Both the position numbers and the translations under genes were made by a program. DNA of 64,000 bases from Nymphaea colorata (Eukaryota > Streptophyta > Magnoliopsida > Nymphaeales > Nymphaeaceae): the NCBI RefSeq assembly GCF_008831285.2, contig NC_045139.1, positions 14,552,354-14,616,353 of the forward strand, written 5' to 3'. The first letter of the stretch is position 1; each line of letters starts with the position of its first letter. The notes beneath the pieces were generated by a model that saw only the letters and a list, made by a program, of their open reading frames with translations, had not been told where the DNA came from and did no database searches. Positions 1 through 11,501 of the stretch are shown here, piece by piece.

Positions 1-576
1 CATGGCATGGTTGGAAATTTGGAATACAAGGACTCATACCTCAGTCAGTATGCGAAGCAAGTTACAAGGAATGTAGGTTATTGTGCTCGAAAGAAGTCTA
101 TAGCCTATTGGCCTAATCATACAAGGCTAAAGCCACGCTTCCCAATTCTACCGCTTCTTCTCTGGTTTTTGGCAGACGAGAAGAGGTGTCCTTGCTTGAT
201 TTCGGCTGTGTCTAAGATCGTACTGCCTAGAGGAGGAAGAACCAAGGAGACCGTCGGTTCTTACCTTGGTCTCTCGCAGCCGGACATCGACGCCGCCAAG
301 AGGAATCCACCAGAACCACGGGCGAGTTTTCCTCACGCAGAGTTTCCGGATACTTCAGCCGGCCTCTAATTCTCCTTGTGATTGAGGAGAATTGCACCGC
401 GAAGAAGTTTTTCTTTGCTGTTTGGGGTAATCACGTAGGATGAAGTCGACGAAGGTGTTGCCGGCAGCAACTTCACGCAATCTTCAATCATGGTCCATTC
501 GGCCGTGGAGAAGGGGAGAGTTTAGACGAAGAAGAGAGGGAAGAGATGGAGGAGCCCACTGGTTTCTGCTGAAGGT
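1..576. other. GC-rich unassigned sequence left of the inverted duplication
   Basis: This stretch is richer in G and C than the AT-rich DNA next to it and has open frames on both strands (plus 7-369; minus 148-336). I recognise neither product. A perfect 9-bp inverted repeat with an 8-bp loop lies at 368-392 (AATTCTCCT and its complement). The left edge of the RPC9-like repeat abuts this block near 577. The block may be retroelement or other transposed sequence, since a gypsy fragment lies nearby, but nothing in it proves that. Confidence 0.3.
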
Positions 577-1466
577 GTTGCTGCTTAACTTTAGGACATA
601 CTCCTCCACAGAATATCTCTTTTACAAGACAAAATGTTCCAGATTTCTCTTTTCAGGACTCAGTCTTCAGTATAAGCAACAATCCTATGAGGAATATAAC
701 TACCAGAGTTGAATAAGTAATGAAAGTGAGATGATAATTTGTTGGTAATGACTGAACTTCTTCTGTTCCACAATTTCTAATAGCTGCACTCTAATGCACA
801 AGTATTGGAGGTCTCCTTCCTCAACCTTGAATTTTAGCAACAATGTATTCGGTGACCACCCAATATAAATTGGTGCAATTATCAATACTTCTCTGTCCCA
901 TGGTGTTACTAACTACAGAGGCCTTCCACATGTTTGATCATTTGTAGATACTTGCACATTGCTACTTCATGTCCAACAAGAAACTAATATAGGCCAACCT
1001 AAGTTGGCAGTTTCAGAAGAAATTGACAAAATAACAAGCTGTAAGGAGGTGGCCTGGGGATTTGCAGAAGTTGACTAATTTTCACATGAACTGCTCCATC
1101 CAGAATCTTCATATTTCAGATAAATACATCAGCTAGTGTGCTTTTGCACTAGATTCCAAAATCACCTGCTGAACACTTTAAACAGTGTAAATTCCATGCA
1201 TCTGCTCTAGACTAGTCAATTTTTCTTGTCAGTTTGCAGTTCAACAACTAGGTATAAGCCAGAATATGTTACCCCTTGGCTATTGTGGTCCAGTCCAGGT
1301 AAAGTGAATGATCCAAAAATTTCCTATCATGCAGCACCCCAACACTTTTACAAGGTTTATTGTCTGGTACTTCTTAGATTGTAAAAAATCTACCAATCAA
1401 ATTAAAAAGAACAAGCACCAACCAATCTGAACAAAATTTCATGTCAACAGGTTAAATTACGATTAC

Positions 1467-2701
1467 CCCATCAAGTTCGACAGGCCTGGAAGGGCTTAAA
1501 TTTATGACTTGAACCTTCTCAGCATTTGTGAGCTTGTATTTTTCTGACCGCTGCAAGAATTCACTTATTCTTTCTCTAGTTTGAGTTGCTGCAGATGTTT
1601 GAGCCAAATAATCAAACACCTGCAAGTGTATTGAAAGCAAGTTCAGTGATGTTCCTCTTGCTTTCTGTGGGCATATGCGCATGATGGGGATATCAATGGA
1701 TTGACATCCAACTACCAAAAGAAAACAGTAACAAATTGCACCTTGCATACTCAATGAGCCAAAAGGATCCTGTTTTGCCCTCTAGATCTTAGATGCTCAA
1801 GGACTTCAAAGTTTGTAAGTATCCCTGAATTTTTTTCCTTGCTACAGGAACCCAAGATATGAATTAGAAATGAATAACTGAGAAACTCGCGTAATTAAAA
1901 ACGAAAGAATACCTCACAGTTTTACATAAATATCCAAATAGGAGAAAAAAAAATGGGCTGGCTAGAAATTTACATACTTAGGAAGCGAAGGCTCAGCTTT
2001 GACTAAAAGGCATCAGAGTCAGAATATATCTATCTAAAGACTGATAAAGATTTTGACGTGACGACAAGACTGGATTAGGAGTTCATGACTTCATATAGCA
2101 CAAATATGAGTAGAAAAGCAACAGAATTGAGTCCAAGTTTACTAAAGATGTCTACACTACCTTGGACCCTTCACAGTGCTGAAGAGAATCGGAAAGCTAG
2201 CCTACAAGCTAGACTTGCCGCCAGACTTTAAGGTGCATTCAGTGTTCCATGTTTGTAACCTGAAGCCCTTCTATGTCGATGAGGAAGACCCTGAGCGAAG
2301 CGTTCCAGAACGAGACCCGATCCTGCAGCGAGCCCCGCCGACCAAGCGAGCGGCGGACCGTCGGATGGAAGAAATTCTTCGGCACAAGACAAACTATCTG
2401 GGGGAGCCGAAGAAGTACCAAGTGAAGTGGATAGGCGAACACAACCCCACCTGGGAGTATGCATTCCGCATGCAATTACTTGTAAAGCATACAAAATAAT
2501 TATAACCTTTTTTTCATTCTTCTAGCATCTTTAGACTTCTAAGATGTTCATAAAGATGTAGGAATCGAATATTAGTTTAACAACAATGCCTGGTCGGAAA
2601 TAGATAAATACGTGTAATTCAACTACAATCTACCAATGGGACAAGGCGTATCAGATAACAATGAGGATTATCTGAAAGTTGTGAAACCATTACATCTTCA
2701 T
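1467..2701 (-). pseudogene. Truncated, frameshifted RPC9 copy in the left arm
   Basis: Exon equivalents on the minus strand are 2694-2701 (ATG AAG AT), 1742-1841 and 1467-1619. Exon 3 is complete in length and frame. Exon 2 is broken: one base is missing after the RSRG codons relative to the intact copy, which leads to a TGA about nine codons later. A further 17 bp are missing between two ATG triplets. The two losses sum to 18 bp, so the later frame is restored, but the stop remains. The acceptor before the 5' UTR exon reads CCG (2760-2762) where the intact copy has CAG. Exon 4 is absent because the arm ends within intron 3. A gypsy fragment sits in intron 1 on the opposite strand. It cannot encode normal RPC9, but it could be transcribed. 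Confidence 0.88.
2164..2472 (+). mobile_element. Ty3/gypsy chromovirus fragment: integrase GPY/F end plus chromodomain
   Basis: The open frame begins at Gly-Pro-Phe (2164) and runs through a typical integrase C-terminal module (LKRIGKLAYKLDLPP, then VHSVFHVCNLKPF). It ends in a chromodomain-like stretch (EEILRHKTNYLGEPKKYQVK, W, then TWE). This is the 3' end of a chromovirus polyprotein. No LTR, primer-binding site, protease or reverse transcriptase is present. Comparison with the right arm shows the insert precisely: the host sequence jumps from CCTTGG to CAATTAC around it and is continuous in the right arm near 6168. The piece therefore entered the left arm after the duplication. In families of this kind the chromodomain steers integration to chromatin; this remnant is inert. 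Confidence 0.85.
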
Positions 2702-3055
2702 TGTCGACTGAAGGAACTCCCAAAGTGGCTAGGTGATGAAATCCTTCAAAAAACGGGACCGGAATAGCATATCCAAGTAAGATATTGCTAAGAGAAAATC
2801 ATCAGTAACGTCACTGCAGGACAAGACATGCCTAAATAAAGCAGCAGAAAAAGGATTATGGAAGAAAAAAGAAAGAGAAATTTTCATTTAGACAAAAATT
2901 GCTGTAAATGAAAAGAAAGAAGTTATAGCAATTTCCAATCAAAGTTTGACACAAGTTTTCACAAATACATTTTTATAGGATATCCTTTTGGCCAAAATGC
3001 ATATAAATTATACGATCTCATATTAAAGCAGCAGAATTACATTTTTAGGATGCGA

Positions 3056-3147
3056 AACACATATTTTAGAAACACCATGTTTTTGTTCTATGTAACATTT
3101 TAACACATATTTTAGAAACACCATGTTTTTGTTCTATGTAACATTTT
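3056..3147. repeat. Two identical 46-bp tandem units
   Basis: Units 3056-3101 and 3102-3147 are identical head to tail, each starting AACACATATTTTAGAAACAC. There is no partial third copy. The identity points to a recent duplication. Confidence 0.93.
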
Positions 3148-3906
3148 ATGATGATGCCAAACATGAAAGTACAAACATTTGATCGTTGAAGAATGACACC
3201 ATATTTTATAAATAAGAATACTCTGTTCTTCAAATATGTCTTTAAAAGGAAAATGTATTCAAATAAGACAATGTTCTTATTCAACTCCCTCTAAGCACAA
3301 AATCTTCGTTGTTTCCCTTTTAAGGGCCGTTCGACTCCACTGGAACCAGTGGAATTCTGGAATCAGAATTCCGATTTGTCTTTGCAAACGGATTGAAGGG
3401 CTGAGTTGGGAATCAAAACTCGCCATCTTTTTTTCCCGCGACCGCTTTCTTCCCCTCCCTCACGCGAAGAAAAAACCTACCGCTGCAGCCTGCTGCTCTC
3501 TTCCTCTCTCTGCGTTCCCCTCCTCGCTTTTGCTGCTGTGCGCAAGGTAAGGTCTCGGTCGTGCAGGCTGTGAGGTGAGGTCGTGCTCCTACTGAGGCAC
3601 TCTTTCTCTCTCTCTCTTTGTGTGCGTGTGTGTGTGTGTGTTTGTGTCGGAGGCACTGCATTGGCCATTCTCGGCGCAGCCCCTCCTGCTCCTTTTTGGC
3701 TCGAGGCAGACAGGTCGATCATGTGGAGATGAGAGCGGCAGGAGGGAAGCGTGAGGGAGAAGCGCGAATACGGATTGCTCTCCCACGAAAACGAAGGAGG
3801 AGAAAAAAAACAAAAGGAGAAAGGAAGAAGCAAATGCGGACACTTCATGTGTTTACCCTTCCGTTGAAAAACTAAAGAGGGAATTCCTCCGCCCTCCATT
3901 ACCTGT

Positions 3907-3915
3907 TATATAAAA
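3907..3915 (+). promoter_or_regulatory. TATA-box-like sequence, candidate RPC9 core promoter
   Basis: TATATAAAA lies in the spacer, upstream of purine-rich sequence (3930-4040) that resembles a plant leader, and 2 kb before the RPC9 ATG. The distance requires a leader intron. A good acceptor (ATTCAG at 5844-5849) begins the exon carrying the ATG, which fits. The transcription start itself cannot be seen. Confidence 0.35.
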
Positions 3916-5679
3916 GGAAAAACAGGAGATTGTGAAAAGGAAGGGAGAAGAAGTAGAAGGAAAGGAAGATGGATAGAAGAAAGAGAAATTAATCGTCCGA
4001 GAATTATTTGTAATCGAGAGAGAGGGAGAGGATGGGTTATTGATTTCTTGGTCCGATCATCCAACTGCTGGTTCTGTCGATCAACCTTTTCTCAATTCAC
4101 TTTTTGTTCGATTTAATTTGTACATTAGAGGGGAGAATCGTGGTAGAATTCCGACCGCCCCGTCCCTCTTTCTTCTTCGGTGTTTTCTCATACTCGGGTG
4201 CGTTTTACATTTACTCGTACACAGCTTTATAGGCTCGCTCGATTTTGGGGAGGGGAGCTTCTCGATGGTTTTTTTTTTCTTTTTCCCTTGTATTTCTTGT
4301 AAACCAAAATTTTCCATTTTTCGATGTTTTTGGGGATTTGATGACTTGATTTGGTTTACGATATTTTGAAATTCAACGTTTACTGTCAAAGGTTCTTGTG
4401 ATCATCACTGGTGCTTCTAAGTCGATTTGCAGTTATGTTCTCTCTACCATTGCCTTGTGAACGATCGCAGTGGCTCTTAACAATGTGAGAGTTCACTTTA
4501 CATAAAATTTAATGGTTACACAAACACAGGTGCTTTTCACCTTTTATTGCACTTTTTCTCTTAACTGTGTTTCCAAGCGTTCTTGCTTCTCTTTTTCTCG
4601 TTATCTCCGTTACACTCTGTAAGCTATGTCATTGAAAAGCTTTGTATCGATTGAATATTTTTTTTGTGTCAATTGAATATTTTTTTGTGTCATATACTAG
4701 TTGGTAGCTATAAACATCAAGGCCGGGGAGAAAGCCCTCTCTCTGACAGTGAACCTCTTGATTAAGAACTGTTGGAATGCACTTCCAGTCTTTATGAAAT
4801 TAATGTTCTAGTTGTTGTATCTAAAAAGCAGTAAGTACATCTATATGTATTTATTAAAATAAACTATTCAAATAAGCTATCTAAATATTTGTGCTACTTT
4901 ATTTTTTCCAAGTCTTAATGGTCTTACATTTTGAAGTCTGATCACATGAAGCCTGTATGTGAAGAATGGGGAGGGTTGCAGAACATTGAAGTAGAGACTC
5001 CTATTGGGCTTATTCTAGGATGCTCTTCATCCTACGTGGTGTCACTCCTAGTGAGCTTCATGTTACTTAATAATGGCATTCACTGTTTACTGGTCTAGGA
5101 ACTCAATAAATCGAACCCAATCAGATCTAATTTAAATAGCTCTTTATGTCTGGGAAAATCTATGGAAGATGCTTGTAATTTATGCTCCTTTTTTCTTGTG
5201 CACAGTTGCAAATAGCTTGTAAGAAGACAACTTCTTCACATTGAAGAAAAGCATTGAAACAAACAGAGAAGACTTGATGTGGCTGCAGTAGAGGGGCTGC
5301 AGAAATCTAACGGTAATAAAATTCCAGAATCTTAATGCTCTTTAATCAAATAATGCGTTTTTTACTTCTGGAATCAAATTTCCATGCAATCAAAAAAGGA
5401 AAACTGGAACCGGGAATTTTCATTCCAATCCAATTTTTGGGTGGAATTGTGATTCTGGAATTTTTATTCCAGAATCAAAATTCTAGGCCATCAAACACCT
5501 CCAATTGTCTGATATATGGTCGGACTTGGAATTTCAAATCGACCTTTCAGCATTTTGATTTCCAATCCAGTTCTCTAAATGATACTTGACCGATTTGTCA
5601 TCCTGCCCGACTTGCCTCAGTGGAAGGATGACACCGGTCCTTGTGCTGAAGCACCAAGGTGGCATCTCATTCTCTCTCT

Positions 5680-7777
5680 GGCTGATTGGAACTTGATATA
5701 GCTTCTTTCTTTTCATTTACAGCAATTTTTGTCTAGATGAAAATTTCTCTTTGTTTTTTCTTTCATAATCCTTTTTCTGATGCTTTATCTAGGAGTGAAG
5801 TTACTGATGATTTTCTTTTAGCAATATCTTACTTGGATATGCTATTCAGGTCCCGTTTTTTGAAGGATTTCATCACCTAGCCACTTTGGGAGTTCCTTCA
5901 GTCGACAATGAAGATGTAATGGTTTCACAACTTTCAGATAAATGGAAGTCTTTTGTTTGTTTCCTCATTGTTATCTGATACGCCTTGTCCCATTGGTAGA
6001 TGGTAGTTGAATTACATGTATTTATCTATTTCCGACCAGGCATTGTTGTTAAACTAATATGTGATTCTTATGAACATCTTAGAAGTCTAAAGATGCTAGA
6101 AGCCTAGAAGAATGAAAAAGAAGGTTATAAGTATTTTTATTATTTTGTATGCTTTACTAGTAATTGCGCCCAAGGTAGTGTAGAAATCTTTAGTAAACTT
6201 AGACTCAATTCTGTTGCTTTTCTACTCATATTTGTGCTATATGAAGTTATGAACTCTAATCCAGTCTTGTGGTCATGTCAAAATCTTTATCATTTTTTAA
6301 ATAGATATATTCTGACTCTGATGCCTTGTAGTCAAACCTGAGCCTTCGCATCCTAAGTATGTAAATTTCTAGGCAGCCCAATTTTTTTTTCTCCTATTTG
6401 GATTTTTATGTAAAACTGTGAGGTATTCCTTCGTTTTTAATTATGCGAGTTTCTCAGTTATTCATTTCTAATTCATATCTTGGGTTCCTGTAGCAAAGAA
6501 AAAAAATCTGGGATACTTACAAACTTTGAAGTCCTTGAGCATCTAAGATCTAGAGGGGCAACACCGGATCCTTTTGGCTCATTGAGTATGGCAAGACGGT
6601 CAGAATGCAAGGTGCAATTTGTTACTGTTTTCCTTTGGTAGTTGGATGTCAATCCATTGATATCCCCATCATGCGCATATGCCCACAGAAAGCATGAGGA
6701 ACATCACTGCATTTGCTTTCAATACACTTGCAGGTGTTTGATTATTTGGCTCAAACATCTGCAGCAACTCAAACTAGAGAAAGAATAAGTGAATTCTTGC
6801 AGCGGTCAGAAAAATACAAGCTCACAAATGCTGAGAAGGTTCAAGTCATAAATTTAAGCCCTTCCAGGCCTGTCGAACTTGATGGGGTAATCGTAATTTA
6901 ACCTGTTGACATGAAATTTTGTTCAGATTGGTTGGTGCTTGTTCTTTTTAATTTGATTGGTAGATTTTTTACAATCTAAGAAGTACCAGACAATAAACCT
7001 TGTAAAAGTGTTGGGGTGCTGCATGATAGGAAATTTCTGGATCATTCACTTTACCTGGACTGGACCACAATAGCCAAGGGGTAACATATTCTGGCTTATA
7101 CCTAGTTGTTGAACTGCAAACTGACAAGAAAAATTGACTAGTCTAGAGCAGATGCATGGAATTTACACTGTTTAAAGTGTTCAGCAGGTGATTTTGGAAT
7201 CTAGTGCAAAAGCACACTAGCTGATGTATTTATCTGAAATATGAAGATTCTGGATGGAGCAGTTCATGTGAAAATTAGTCAAGTTCTGCAAATCCCCAGG
7301 CCACCTCCTTACAGCTTGTTATTTTGTCAATTTCTTCTGAAACTGCCAACTTAGGTTGGCCTATATTAGTTTCTTGTTGGACATGAAGTAGCAATGTGCA
7401 AGTATCTACAAATGATCAAACATGTGGAAGGCCTCTGTAGTTAGTAACACCATGGGACAGAGAAGTATTGATAATTGCACCAATTTATATTGGGTGGTCA
7501 CCGAATACATTGTTGCTAAAATTCAAGGTTGAGGAAGGAGACCTCCAATACTTGTGCATTAGAGTGCAGCTATTAGAAATTGTGGAACAGAAGAAGTTCA
7601 GCCATTACCAACAAATTATCATCTCACTTTCATTACTTATTCAACTCTGGTAGTTATATTCCTCATAGGATTGTTGCTTATACTGAAGACTGAGTCCTGA
7701 AAAGAGAAATCTGGAACATTTTGTCTTGTAAAAGAGATATTCTGTTGAGGAGTATGTCCTAAAGTTAAGCAGCAGCA
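5680..7777 (+). repeat. Right arm of the inverted duplication (RPC9 5' half)
   Basis: This is the reverse-complement partner of 577-2942. It begins near the GCTGATTGGAA sequence at 5680 and ends near the GTTAAGCAGCAGC sequence at 7764-7776. It carries the functional versions of every feature that is broken in the left arm: the CAG acceptor, an unshifted exon 2 and an uninterrupted intron 1. It also has about 20 bp near 5941-5965 that the other arm lacks. Confidence 0.93.
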
Positions 7778-9288
7778 CATCTATACTCCTTCATCCCCTA
7801 CCTGTGATATCCTCAGGGTGCAGATTTGGCTTAAAGGTCTTTTTCAAATCAATTGCCAACTTTATCAAGTTGTTACTTATGCAGATACAGTGCCAGCGTG
7901 TAGATGCTTTTATATAGATGAAACTTTTTATAAAGTGAGGAGATGATTCTGCTGACACAGTAATCATGTTTTGTAGTCATCTGACACCTCCAATATCATG
8001 TTTTGGTAATTTGAATACATGTTATTCACTTTCTGTTGTCTAGTAAAAATTTGAGAGCTTATTTGATTTGAGACTGGTTATCTTTATGTGGACCCATCAT
8101 CGGGCTGCACATGTATCTAGATGTGGTCCTTTCTGGAAACTTTCTTCCAGAACATTTTTGTATCAGAATTGCAGCTGGGAAATATCTATTTTGTATCTGT
8201 TTTATCTGGCCAGTGTCATAAAATTTCTTCCCATAAAATGCAGATTGATAAATATTTGGTTCATATTTCTATAATTTTTTTCTGTCATGGGGATTGAACA
8301 TTTCCGTTAAGTCTGAATTTTTTAAGATCTATTTTGTAGTTAGTGCCTTTGACGTCATAATGTGGTTTTGCACTATCCAACTATATCTAATGTTTGTGTA
8401 CCCAAATTCAGACATTTTCACGAATTCTACTCAGCATGCAGGTGTCGGGAGAAAATGCAAATTGAAATATGAATAAAATGTCATTGGTTGCTAAAATTTG
8501 TGGGTTACATAAGGAGACTAAAATAATCTGATCAAGCGAAATGGAAGCATGTCTAATGCATAGTTGGAAGTTTGCATACAAACCTGAAAAACTTTATTGT
8601 TTCAAAATATGGTCCCAAACATAATTTTGAATTGCTTTGAAGTGTTTAAATATTAAAAGGATAAACTATGGATCCATGTAACTTCTGGCAGTTGTCTGGG
8701 TCCCTAGGTGATCTTAGGAGGGCTTGTCTTTAATTGGATATTCAAGGCACAGGTAGCAGGAGACCTGAAAATTGGAAAAGCTTTTGCAAGTGTCGGCAAA
8801 AAGGACATACTTGCCATCTTCATTTTGAGCTGCAACTTTGTAGCCTTAGCTGCCTTCTGAACTCTGCAAAATGCTTTCTGGAGCATCTTTTTCCTAGACC
8901 GCTTGTATACCTGGGAAGATTTTGACATAATTCCCACCTCATGCTGTCTTACTATAAATGACAGCCTGAATTCAAACCATCGCTTGCTTGAAGCAGTTGC
9001 GGGTCTTTCATGTTTTCTGTCAGTCAAATCAAATGTGTTCGAGTTACAGTTTCATCTTTCAATTATGTCCTGCTAGAAGATGGCAATGGGGCAGCCGTGG
9101 TGGATTTTGATCCTATATAATCTTTCTTGTTCACAATCTCATGGTTGCAGATCGTGCCAGAGGTTGAAAACAGAATGACTGATGATGAAGTAAATGAGTT
9201 TCTGAACTTGGTGGTTGAACTTTTGCCACCTTGTCCCAGCAAATCCGGTTCTGAAGATCCAACCGAAGAAGATCAAGAAGCACAATAA
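5908..9288 (+). CDS. RPC9: DNA-directed RNA polymerase III subunit RPC9 (Rpc17/CRCP family)
   Basis: RPC9 pairs with RPC8 to form the stalk of RNA polymerase III in the nucleus, used in initiation at tRNA and 5S genes. Coding exons are 5908-5915, 6494-6611, 6734-6886 and 9151-9288, giving 138 residues, the length I expect for plant RPC9. The first coding exon is only 8 nt (ATG AAG AT); joined to exon 2 it gives MKIKEKKSGILTNFEVLEHL, the typical N-terminus. Exon 3 encodes VFDYLAQTSAATQTRERI, then NAEKVQVINLSP and RPVELDG. Exon 4 gives IVPEVENRM and an acidic tail. All introns are GT-AG and all phases agree. Intron 3 is 2.26 kb. The ATG exon probably starts at 5850 after a leader intron. Exons 1 to 3 lie inside the right arm of the inverted duplication; exon 4 lies outside. 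The 8-nt exon is the least certain part. Confidence 0.9.
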
Positions 9289-11073
9289 TCAACAGTTCAC
9301 TGGCACTAACTTTTCCTGCCCATCCTTCCAGATTTTCTACAGAAATTCCTGGCTTGCTTGGTTGAAAGTACGGATGCATATGGATAGTTGTACAGAGTTG
9401 GTTCATTGATTGCATGTTGAGAACTTAAGAAAATATCTAGGTGTTGTTTGGTAACTTTGGTTGGTTACACACTTCAAGTAGCGTGCGTGTGTATGTGTGT
9501 GTGAGTACGTGGGGGAGAGACGGCAACCTATTTATGTTTGGTTTGTCCAAATTGACATTGCAAGAGGGAAAATAAATGGCTCATGTGGACTTTTGAAAGT
9601 TCTTTTGTTTCCTGATTCTGTAATGTCTGTTGGTAGGACACAAACTCAACCAAACATGATAATTTTGTGAGAGGCAGTATCTTCCAGGATCATTGTTGAA
9701 AACTTGTCTATAAGCGTGTTGGGTATGAATAAAAATGCTCCATTTCTGAAGAAACAGCTGAAGTCCTGCAAATTTTCTTCATAATTATGCTATTGAATAT
9801 GCTATTCTAGCACATGGCTAGTTACCCGGTTTTGCCGCCAAATTCCAGCACCCTCTCTAAAATGCTATTTACTTCCTAATCGTGGTGCATGTCGGCCTGT
9901 CTTGAAGACATTGGACTGTTTACTCAAAGAAATGAATCTGCTCTCCTTTGCCGATATTTTTCATGAGGGTTGAATTGGTCACTCAAACTGATTGGTGCTG
10001 GGACCAGATCATTATCTATCCCTATCCTATCCATAACCCTAATTTTCTGTGCACATCATCTCACCTAATTGACATTGTTTAATTTCTTCTACATCTTTTT
10101 GCAAAATGGTTAGCCTCTGATACGGATGCCTCAAGCATCGGATCAAGCCGTTTCTGCGTAACAAAACAGGCTACTATCTGGCAAGCATTTTTGGTTTTTT
10201 TGAAGAATTTCGCCCAACAAAATCTCTCTCTCTTTCGCTCCCTTTCTTTTCCTCTCTCTGTGGTGGCAAAGTTAGGTCCAGCACATGTGGACGCCCAAAG
10301 ACAAGGTTATCTGGTTGCCATCAAGCACTACAGCTTGTCTTAGAAAATGGATACCATGGTACCATTATTGTCTGCTCATCTTCAACTAGTACCTTCTGTT
10401 CTATAAACTTGGACCCCAATGCATGGCTCTCTTTACTCCTAAGAGTCTCCACCCTGTGGTACTACCTCAATAATCACACACTTAATGCCTACAAGTGACC
10501 CTTAACATTTCGAGCCAGCAGGCAAAATCGAAAAGGTATACTTAAAAGGTAGACGCACTCATGATTATTTAAGTGAATGAATGGTGGACATGGTTGAGTA
10601 TCAAATCATGATCAAACCCAAAAGGTCCATGCACAAATTTTGTCATGGTTTATCAGGAAAATTGTAAAAAATGTTATAGAGGGAGGAGTTGATTTGATCA
10701 GGCCTAGGAAAGAAAGTAGGCTTGTGACCACTGCTACAGCACACGCAACCCAGTGAAGCATCACTGACTACCATTCTCAATTATTGTTACCATCATTTTA
10801 TTATTATTAATGTTCGTTACTTTTATCAAATTCCAAGATATTATTTACTCTCTCCCATATTAAAATCCCAAAATTTCTATAGATTTTTTATACGTCTGTA
10901 CCTGACTCTGACTGAGGTTCTGAAAGCCCCACATTTCGACATTCCCAACCACTCCAAACCAAAGAGAATCCACAATATCAGAATAATATTACACCCACCA
11001 AATTTTGACATCTTCCATCAAAAGATTTTTACTGCAAGAAGGGAATCCCCAAATTTGAAAAAATGATAAGGTT

Positions 11074-11105
<32 letters not shown>

Positions 11106-11501
11106 ATGCAAACAACTCCAACAGGAACTGGATCTTCTCCCGCCGAAAAGAAAGCCTTTCTAGTTCCAAGGCATTCATTTTTAGAAACCAGATGAATACT
11201 TTTTCCCACCTCCCAAAAATCACACGGACTTTATTTTAACCATCGGTCTCCCTGAGTTTTAGAAGGAAAAACAAAATCCTTTAAAGTGATGGAGACATGA
11301 ACGATTGGGAAATCGATTCAGAGAGAAAATGCCAATTTATAATTTCCTACAGCCGCAAGTTTCCTTCTATTGCCATGTGTCGACCTGCAAATGGCTGCCT
11401 TCATCTGTGGTTGCATTCTAACCATCTAGAACTTTCTCCCGGCTTCTTGGGTCCGACCATCTCTATTTCGCAGCGGGCACTCTTGTTGAGGTCTTACCCA
11501 C
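9289..11501. other. Intergenic, RPC9 to first ARD gene
   Basis: Starts with the RPC9 3' UTR. I see no further coding sequence. A GT-rich run lies near 9482-9502, CT-rich sequence near 10225-10260, and a (GA)14 microsatellite at 11077-11104. The last few hundred bases should contain the promoter and leader of the ARD gene, but no clear TATA box stands out. Confidence 0.5.

Larger units (their letters stand above)
577..2942 (-). repeat. Left arm of a large inverted duplication of the RPC9 5' half
   Basis: Read as its reverse complement, this arm matches 5680-7777 nearly base for base over most of its length. Homology starts near 577 (shared GCTGCTTAACTTTAGG) and ends near 2942 (shared CCAATC beside the sequence matching 5690-5750). 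The arm is longer than its partner mainly because of an insertion at about 2164-2472. It also lacks 17 bp and about 20 bp that the right arm has. It covers the 5' UTR exon, coding exons 1 to 3 and part of intron 3 of RPC9, but not exon 4. Confidence 0.93.
2943..5679. other. Spacer between the inverted-repeat arms; likely RPC9 promoter and leader
   Basis: No protein-coding gene is seen. The spacer holds a 46-bp tandem repeat (3056-3147), a GC-rich CT/GT-rich block (3430-3700) with a candidate splice donor AAG|GTAAGG near 3545, and a TATA-like site at 3907-3915 followed by purine-rich leader-like sequence. It also holds MITE-like sequence near 3325-3400 and 5310-5510, with GGCCGTTCGA and GGCCATCAAACACC ends and internal GATTCTGGAAT-type inverted motifs. 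RPC9 transcription probably starts here, with a leader intron ending at the acceptor 5847-5849. A divergent promoter for the left copy is possible. Confidence 0.5.

Noticed and set aside
1467-2701. A second functional RPC9 gene on the minus strand
   Set aside because: Exon 2 has a frameshift with an early stop, the leader acceptor is mutated, and exon 4 lies outside the duplicated arm.
8704-9027. 107-codon minus-strand open frame inside RPC9 intron 3
   Set aside because: It matches no family, lies within an intron of a well-supported gene, and has no splice or promoter context of its own.
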